Origin: Paracoccus fontiphilus
GTDB taxonomy: Bacteria > Pseudomonadota > Alphaproteobacteria > Rhodobacterales > Rhodobacteraceae
DNA: 35,591 bases
Direction: 5' to 3'
Assembly: GCF_017356265.1 (NCBI RefSeq)
Contig: NZ_JAFNAW010000064.1
Span: forward strand, 1-35,591
Part shown: positions 31,437-35,591 of the stretch, piece by piece
How positions within the stretch are numbered: the first letter of the stretch is position 1
Layout of the letters: the number at the start of each line of letters is the position of its first letter
The notes under the pieces: model-generated
The model's database searches: none
Told to the model about the DNA's origin: nothing
Seen by the model: only the letters and a program-made list of their open reading frames with translations
Translations under genes and position numbers: made by a program

Positions 31437-32393
31437 ATGGCGAAACGCTATGGCGGGCGGTTTTCGCCCGATCCGCGAAACGGCAACGTGAACCCGGTTC
31501 CGTCGGCGCCGATCCGGCACCGGCTGGCCTCGCGCCCTAAATACGTCACTCTGGCGGCGATCCCCTTCCTGTTCAGCGCCTTTTTCCAGGACGCCGCGGG
31601 CATGGCGGGCAACCTGGCCGCCTTTGGCGTGATCGCCAGCGCCATGTGGATGACGACCGAGGGGCTGGCCGCCGAGGCCGCCTACCAGGTCCGCCGCGTC
31701 GCCCGCCGCCCGGCGATCCCGCGCAAGCTGTTCGGCAGCGTGCTGACCGGCCTGGGCCTGGGTCTTGGCGCAGCCGAACCCGGCAGCCTGGCCGGGGCCG
31801 GGCTGATCGGCGCGACGGGCATGGTGCTGCACTGGCTGGCCTTCGGCGCCGATCCGATGCGGGACAAGGGCATGGCGGGGGTCGACGACTTCCAGGGCGA
31901 ACGCGCCCGGAAGATGATCGAGGACGCCGAGGGCCACCTGGCCCAGATGCGCGACGCCATTCTGCGCACCGGCGACCGCTGGCTGGAAAGCCGCGTGGAC
32001 CGCTTCGCCGCGACGGTCGAGGATCTGTTCGACCGCGTGCGCAGCAATCCGGGCGACCTGTCGGCGGCGCGGCGCTACATGGGCGTTTATCTGACGGGCG
32101 CGCGCGACGCGACGATCAAGTTCGCCGACCTTTACCGCCGCACGAACGATCCGGCGACGCGGGCCTCCTACGAGACGTTCCTGGACGACCTGGAAAAGGA
32201 CTTCAGCGCCAAGTCCCGCCGGATGCTGGAAGGCGACAAGACCGATCTCGACATCGAGATCTCGGTTCTGCGAGAGCGCCTTGCCCGCGAAGGCGTGCGG
32301 GCCAGCGAACCCGCGCAACTGGACGCGCCGCGGACGGAAACGGCCCGCTTCCTGGACGGGCTGCTGACCCCCGACCGCGACAAGGCCCGCTGA
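31437..32393 (+). CDS. XpaC-like (5-bromo-4-chloroindolyl phosphate hydrolysis family) membrane protein
   Basis: 318 residues. A basic N-terminus (MAKRYGGRFSPDPRN) precedes two or more hydrophobic helices (about residues 38-75 and 95-130). A mostly helical, charged cytoplasmic domain follows with HLAQMRDAILRTGDRWLESR, LFDRVRSNPGDLSAARRYMG, YLTGARDATIKFADLYRR and a coiled tail around DLEKDFSAKSRRMLEG. That domain corresponds to the XpaC family. The name comes from a Bacillus phenotype; actual function is not known. It often accompanies TelA-type tellurite-resistance proteins, absent here. The truA ATG follows six bases after the stop. Confidence 0.75.
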   Translation: MAKRYGGRFSPDPRNGNVNPVPSAPIRHRLASRPKYVTLAAIPFLFSAFFQDAAGMAGNLAAFGVIASAMWMTTEGLAAEAAYQVRRVARRPAIPRKLFGSVLTGLGLGLGAAEPGSLAGAGLIGATGMVLHWLAFGADPMRDKGMAGVDDFQGERARKMIEDAEGHLAQMRDAILRTGDRWLESRVDRFAATVEDLFDRVRSNPGDLSAARRYMGVYLTGARDATIKFADLYRRTNDPATRASYETFLDDLEKDFSAKSRRMLEGDKTDLDIEISVLRERLAREGVRASEPAQLDAPRTETARFLDGLLTPDRDKAR

Positions 32394-32399
32394 CCGCCG

Positions 32400-33179
32400 A
32401 TGCCGCGTTTTGCCTTGAAGATCGAATATGACGGGCGTCCCTTTGCCGGCTGGCAGGCGCAGGCCGACCAGCCTTCGGTGCAGGGCGCGGTCGAGGCGGC
32501 GCTGGCCCGCCTGGACGGGGGCTTTGCATCGGGCGCACGGATCGCCGCGGCGGGCCGGACGGATGCCGGGGTCCATGCGACCGCGCAGGTCGCCCATGCG
32601 GATCTGGCGCGCGACTGGGACCCGTTCCGCCTGGCCGAGGCGCTGAACTTCCACCTGAAGCCCGCGCCCGTCGCCATCCTGGCCGCCGCCCGCGTGCCCG
32701 ACGACTTCCACGCGCGTTTTTCCGCGACCGAGCGGCGTTACCTGTTCCGCCTGCAGGCCCGGCGCGCGCCCGCGACCCATGATCGCGGCCTGGTCTGGCA
32801 GGTGCTGAACGGGCTGGACACGGAGGCCATGCGGCAGGCGGCGGCGCATCTGGTCGGGCTGCACGATTTCACGACCTTCCGGTCCTCGATCTGCCAGTCT
32901 GCAAGCCCCGTGAAGACCCTGGACGAGATCCGCATCGAGGAGATCGCCATCCCCCATGGCCGCGAATACCGCTTCCACCTTCGGGCGCGGTCCTTCCTGC
33001 ACAATCAGGTCAGGTCAATCGTCGGAACGCTGGAACGGGTGGGCGCCGGGTCATGGGAGCCCGGACGCGTGGCCCAGGTCCTGGTCGCCCGAGACCGTTC
33101 CCGCTGCGGGCCGGTCTGCCCGCCGCATGGGCTTTACCTTTGCGGTGTCGGATATGCGCTGGACCCGTTCGAGGTCTAG
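32400..33179 (+). CDS. truA: tRNA pseudouridine(38-40) synthase
   Basis: 259-residue enzyme isomerising uridines 38, 39 and 40 in the tRNA anticodon arm. It opens [19 protein letters not shown]. The catalytic aspartate lies in [18 protein letters not shown] near residue 55, [10 protein letters not shown] near 82, [15 protein letters not shown] near 105, [14 protein letters not shown] near 148 and [17 protein letters not shown] near 200. All are standard TruA blocks. It runs towards the sugar transferase gene, leaving only 13 bases between stop codons. Confidence 0.97.
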   Translation: MPRFALKIEYDGRPFAGWQAQADQPSVQGAVEAALARLDGGFASGARIAAAGRTDAGVHATAQVAHADLARDWDPFRLAEALNFHLKPAPVAILAAARVPDDFHARFSATERRYLFRLQARRAPATHDRGLVWQVLNGLDTEAMRQAAAHLVGLHDFTTFRSSICQSASPVKTLDEIRIEEIAIPHGREYRFHLRARSFLHNQVRSIVGTLERVGAGSWEPGRVAQVLVARDRSRCGPVCPPHGLYLCGVGYALDPFEV

Positions 33180-33192
33180 GCCCGTTCGGGAT

Positions 33193-33936
33193 TTAGGAAC
33201 GTCCCCGCCTGCGGGGCCGTTCGTCCTTGTAGCCCAGCACGATCTTGACCGTGTTCCACATGATCCACAGGTCCAGCCGAAGGTCGCGGTGGCGCTGGTA
33301 GATCAGGTCGATCTTCAGCTTCGCGGGCAGGCAGCGGCGGTAATAGGCAAGCTCGGTGGCCTCGGCGCTCTTGCAGCGGGCAAGAATGCGGTCTTCGTGG
33401 CGGTGGTAGATCAGGGTGGCAAGGCCGGTCACGCCGGGGCGGCTTTTCAGCACCTGCGAATAGACCGCCGGAAAGCGCTCGACATATTCGCGCAGGGGCG
33501 GGCGCGGGCCGACAAAGCTCATGTCGCCCTTCAGGATGTTGAACAGCTGCGGCAGCTCGTCGATTCGCGTGCGGCGCAGGAAGTGGCCCCAAGGCGTGAT
33601 CCGCCAGTGCTTGTGCGCGCCGGTGGCCCCGAAATCCTCGTTCTCGGGGATCATGGTGCGGAACTTCCACTGCCGGAACGGCTGCCCGGGCGCGCGCATC
33701 CGTTCGGCCGAATAGAAGATGGGCCGCCCTTGGCGGATCAGCGTCATCAGGGCGACCGCGCCCATGAGGATCGACAGGGGAACCAGAAGCACCAGCGCAA
33801 GGGAGACGTCGAACAGCCGCTTGCCGCGCGGCGCGGGATTGGAGATCGGGGCATGTCCATCGACCGCGAACCAGGCCATCTTCGGCGCCGCAAGCCGTGC
33901 CGAACCGGCCTTGTCCCAGTCGTGGTGGATGGTCAC
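33193..33936 (-). CDS. Bacterial sugar transferase (undecaprenyl-phosphate glycosyl-1-phosphate transferase type)
   Basis: 247 residues from GTG 33936, preceded by AGGGCAGG. A single membrane helix (RLFDVSLALVLLVPLSILMG, about 44-64) anchors the conserved cytoplasmic domain. That domain has FRQWKFRTMIPENEDFGA near 94, RRTRIDELPQLFNILKGDMS near 125, FVGPRPPLREYVERFP and SRPGVTGLA near 165. These match monotopic enzymes that load a sugar phosphate onto undecaprenyl phosphate to start exopolysaccharide or O-antigen units. The open frame extends upstream to 34209, but that part is unlike the family. It has no polysaccharide neighbours here, so it may be a stand-alone initiating enzyme. Confidence 0.9.
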   Translation of the reverse strand: MTIHHDWDKAGSARLAAPKMAWFAVDGHAPISNPAPRGKRLFDVSLALVLLVPLSILMGAVALMTLIRQGRPIFYSAERMRAPGQPFRQWKFRTMIPENEDFGATGAHKHWRITPWGHFLRRTRIDELPQLFNILKGDMSFVGPRPPLREYVERFPAVYSQVLKSRPGVTGLATLIYHRHEDRILARCKSAEATELAYYRRCLPAKLKIDLIYQRHRDLRLDLWIMWNTVKIVLGYKDERPRRRGRS

Positions 33937-34087
33937 GATGCCTGCCCTGCAACAATTCGTTCTTTTCCGTCGGGTAGCATATAGACGGAAGCATGAAAAC
34001 TGGCCTAGCGGCATTCCGCCGAATGACTTGCGCGACCATGGCAAAGCCGCCACTGTCTGCGGGACACGGACAATTCGAAGGCGATGG

Positions 34088-34543
34088 ATGCGCAAGTTTC
34101 TTGTCATGCTGGACGACAGCCGGGAATGCCTGAACGCGATGCGCTTCGCGGCCATGAGGGCGTCGAACTCCGGCGCCGCGGTGACGGTGCTGGCGGTCAT
34201 CCCCCCCAACGAGATCCAGCACGGCTTCGGCGTGGCCGAGGTGATGCGCGCGGAAGCCTATGAACGCATCGAGGCGCATTTCGAGGTTTTCGCCAAGTGG
34301 ATGAAATCTCGGCCGAAGGTCGAGCCGGAACTGATCATCCGGGAAGGCGACCCCGCCGAACAGCTGCTGGCCTACCTGAACGAGGACCCCGAGGTGGGCA
34401 TTGTCGCCATCGGCCTCAATTCGGACAAGTCGGCGCAGAATCCGCTGCTGGCCCGCCTGCTGCGAGAGGCGGCGACCCTGCCTTGCCCGATCACCATCGT
34501 GCCCGCGGACATCTCCAAGGAGCGGCTGGAAGCCATCACCTGA
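34088..34543 (+). CDS. Universal stress protein family (UspA-like)
   Basis: 151 residues with the Usp alpha/beta fold: RKFLVMLDDSRECLNAMRFA at the start, SGAAVTVLAVIPPNE near residue 28, a middle helical part, ELIIREGDPAEQLLAYL near 79, VGIVAIGLNSDK near 99 and PCPITIVPADIS near 134. The ATP-binding Gly motif seen in some Usps is not obvious (LNSDKSAQNPLLARLL stands there), so it may be a non-ATP-binding type. ATG 34088 is preferred because MRKFLVMLDDS fits the family start. It is divergent from the sugar transferase and lies 63 bases before the NifU-domain gene. Confidence 0.88.
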   Translation: MRKFLVMLDDSRECLNAMRFAAMRASNSGAAVTVLAVIPPNEIQHGFGVAEVMRAEAYERIEAHFEVFAKWMKSRPKVEPELIIREGDPAEQLLAYLNEDPEVGIVAIGLNSDKSAQNPLLARLLREAATLPCPITIVPADISKERLEAIT

Positions 34544-34606
34544 CGGCGCCCCGCTTGACCCGCGGACCTGCCGTCGCCATATCCGCACCAAAGGAGCCCG
34601 GCTAAA

Positions 34607-35164
34607 ATGTTCATCCAGACCGAAACCACACCGAACCCCGCGACGTTGAAGTTTCTTCCCGGCGAATCCGTGCTGGACAAGGGCACGGCCGACTTTCCCG
34701 CCGCCGAGACCGCCGACAAGTCCCCCCTCGCCCGCCGCATCTTCGCCGTGGGCGGTGTCACCGGCGTTTTCCTGGGCCGCGACTTCGTGACCGTCACCAA
34801 GGCCGACGACCAGCCGTGGGATCACCTCAAGCCCTCGATCCTGGGCGCCATCATGGAGCATTTCCAGTCCGGCGCGCCCGCGGTCGAAGGCGAGCGCGAC
34901 ACCACAGGCCACGCAAGCCATGACGGGCCGGATTCGGACATCGTCGGCCAGATCAAGGAACTGCTGGACACGCGGGTCCGCCCGGCGGTGGCGCAGGACG
35001 GCGGCGACATCACCTTCCACGGCTTCGACCGCGGGATCGTCTACCTGCACATGCAGGGGGCCTGCGCGGGCTGCCCGTCGTCCACCCTGACGCTGAAGAT
35101 GGGGATCGAGAACCTGCTGCGCCACTATATCCCCGAGGTGGTCGAGGTTCGTCCGGTTGCCTGA
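34607..35164 (+). CDS. NifU-domain iron-sulphur carrier (Nfu type)
   Basis: 185 residues. An N-terminal Nfu_N domain (MFIQTETTPNPATLKFLPGE to about residue 90, with TGVFLGRDFVTVTK) is followed by a linker and the NifU C-terminal domain (about 110-183). The latter has RVRPAVAQDGGDITFHGFD-like sequence and the cysteine pair in GACAGCPSS, which binds a bridging 4Fe-4S cluster in the dimer. Nfu proteins deliver clusters to target enzymes. An AAGGAG ribosome site precedes the ATG. The start of tsaB overlaps or follows directly, so they are one operon. Confidence 0.95.
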   Translation: MFIQTETTPNPATLKFLPGESVLDKGTADFPAAETADKSPLARRIFAVGGVTGVFLGRDFVTVTKADDQPWDHLKPSILGAIMEHFQSGAPAVEGERDTTGHASHDGPDSDIVGQIKELLDTRVRPAVAQDGGDITFHGFDRGIVYLHMQGACAGCPSSTLTLKMGIENLLRHYIPEVVEVRPVA

Positions 35165-35591
35165 TCCGGTCGTGCTGGGCTTCGACACGTCGGCCGCGCA
35201 TTGCGCGGCCGCTTTGCTGCGGGGCGATGCCATTCTGGCGCACCGGCACGAGGAGATGGGGAAGGGCCAGGCCGAGCGGCTGTTTCCCCTGTTGGAGGAC
35301 CTGCTGTCCGAAGCCGGCCTGACCTGGCGCGATCTTCATGTGATCGGCGTCGGCATCGGACCGGGCAACTTCACGGGCATCCGCATCGCGGTCGCGGCGG
35401 CGCGCGGGCTGGCGCTGTCGCTTGGCATCCCTGCCGTGGGCGTCACCGCGACCGAGGCCGCGGCGCTTGGCCTGCCCCGGCCCTGCCGCGTCGTGCTGCC
35501 CCTGCGGGCCGACCAGGTCGTCTGGCAGGACTTCGGCGCCGAGGGCGAGGGGCGCCGTCCGCAGCAAGCTGCGGCCGGTTCGCTGCCGCCC
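35157..35591 (+). CDS. tsaB: tRNA threonylcarbamoyladenosine biosynthesis protein TsaB, 3' end outside window
   Basis: Partial gene, 145 codons visible. TsaB is the TsaD-like partner required for t6A formation. Evidence is VLGFDTSAAHCAAALLRGD at the start, MGKGQAERLFPLLEDLLSEA near residue 40 and the family hallmark GIGPGNFTGIRIAVAAARGL near 65. The start is uncertain: TTG 35157 overlaps the end of the NifU gene by eight bases, and GTG 35172 is also in frame. No ATG is available. The gene continues past the end of the window. tsaD is 8 kb upstream. Confidence 0.88.
   Translation, partial: MPDPVVLGFDTSAAHCAAALLRGDAILAHRHEEMGKGQAERLFPLLEDLLSEAGLTWRDLHVIGVGIGPGNFTGIRIAVAAARGLALSLGIPAVGVTATEAAALGLPRPCRVVLPLRADQVVWQDFGAEGEGRRPQQAAAGSLPP

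Noticed and set aside
31377..33002. 541-codon minus-strand frame opposite the XpaC-like and truA genes
   Set aside because: Shadow frame; TruA motifs on the plus strand are unambiguous.
33940..34209. Longer N-terminus for the sugar transferase
   Set aside because: The upstream 91 codons show no family similarity; GTG 33936 has a ribosome site and gives a normal length.

Overview
This is a GC-rich alphaproteobacterial chromosome segment, most likely from a Rhodobacteraceae member close to Paracoccus. The reasons are an astaxanthin-type crtW-crtZ pair resembling the Paracoccus genes, a hemD / mitofilin-like / hemY cluster, a DUF4170-WaaA-like-LpxK group, and a hairpin repeat of a kind I recall from Rhodobacteraceae intergenic regions. 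No identity values were computed.

Layout. (1) 1-2326: the 3' part of a Dpp/Opp-type peptide ABC transporter (permease with a disrupted 5' end, then two ATPases). (2) 2345-11566: a divergent amino-sugar locus. The minus arm runs murQ, sugar-binding protein, two permeases, Gfo/Idh oxidoreductase, MalK/UgpC ATPase. The plus arm runs GntR/HutC regulator, SIS deaminase/isomerase, nagA. The intergenic region carries two inverted copies of TGGTATTRCT (candidate operators) and a 31-codon ORF with a strong Shine-Dalgarno that overlaps the regulator start. Together the genes would import amino sugars, possibly from peptidoglycan or chitin, and convert them to fructose-6-phosphate. (3) 11782-13002: two Rnk-like proteins and a small zinc-ribbon protein. 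(4) 13099-14348: crtW and crtZ, with no crtY, crtI or crtB following.

(5) 14349-22020 is the accessory region. It begins with transposase debris (IS66-type C-terminus, ISL3-type C-terminal half) and an apparently intact IS256-type element. Next comes a lower-GC block encoding a single-domain reverse transcriptase with an R-Y-R-D-D active site, of the type found in Abi/UG (defence-associated, DRT) reverse transcriptases. It is preceded on the same strand by about 440 nt without an obvious gene and by a two-helix membrane protein. A six-gene phage/satellite-like operon follows, ending beside tRNA-Thr(CGT) with tandem GTTACCCCAAA repeats. No integrase is visible. I read this as a decayed mobile element that entered next to tRNA-Thr, carried a candidate anti-phage RT and was later reshaped by IS elements. 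The RT stop codon lies inside the IS256 terminal repeat.

(6) 22136-35591 is core chromosome: hemY, a mitofilin-like protein and hemD (minus); tsaD, gpsA, a YciI protein, an EVE protein, DUF4170, a WaaA-like protein and lpxK (plus); a 26-residue membrane peptide, an XpaC-like protein and truA (plus); a sugar transferase (minus); then a universal stress protein, a NifU-domain protein and the start of tsaB (plus).

Most attractive leads: the RT and its upstream non-coding stretch; the WaaA-like protein lacking the usual catalytic glutamate motif; HemY with a LapB-like C-terminal zinc ribbon; crtWZ stranded beside IS debris; and the leader ORF and operator pair of the amino-sugar locus.
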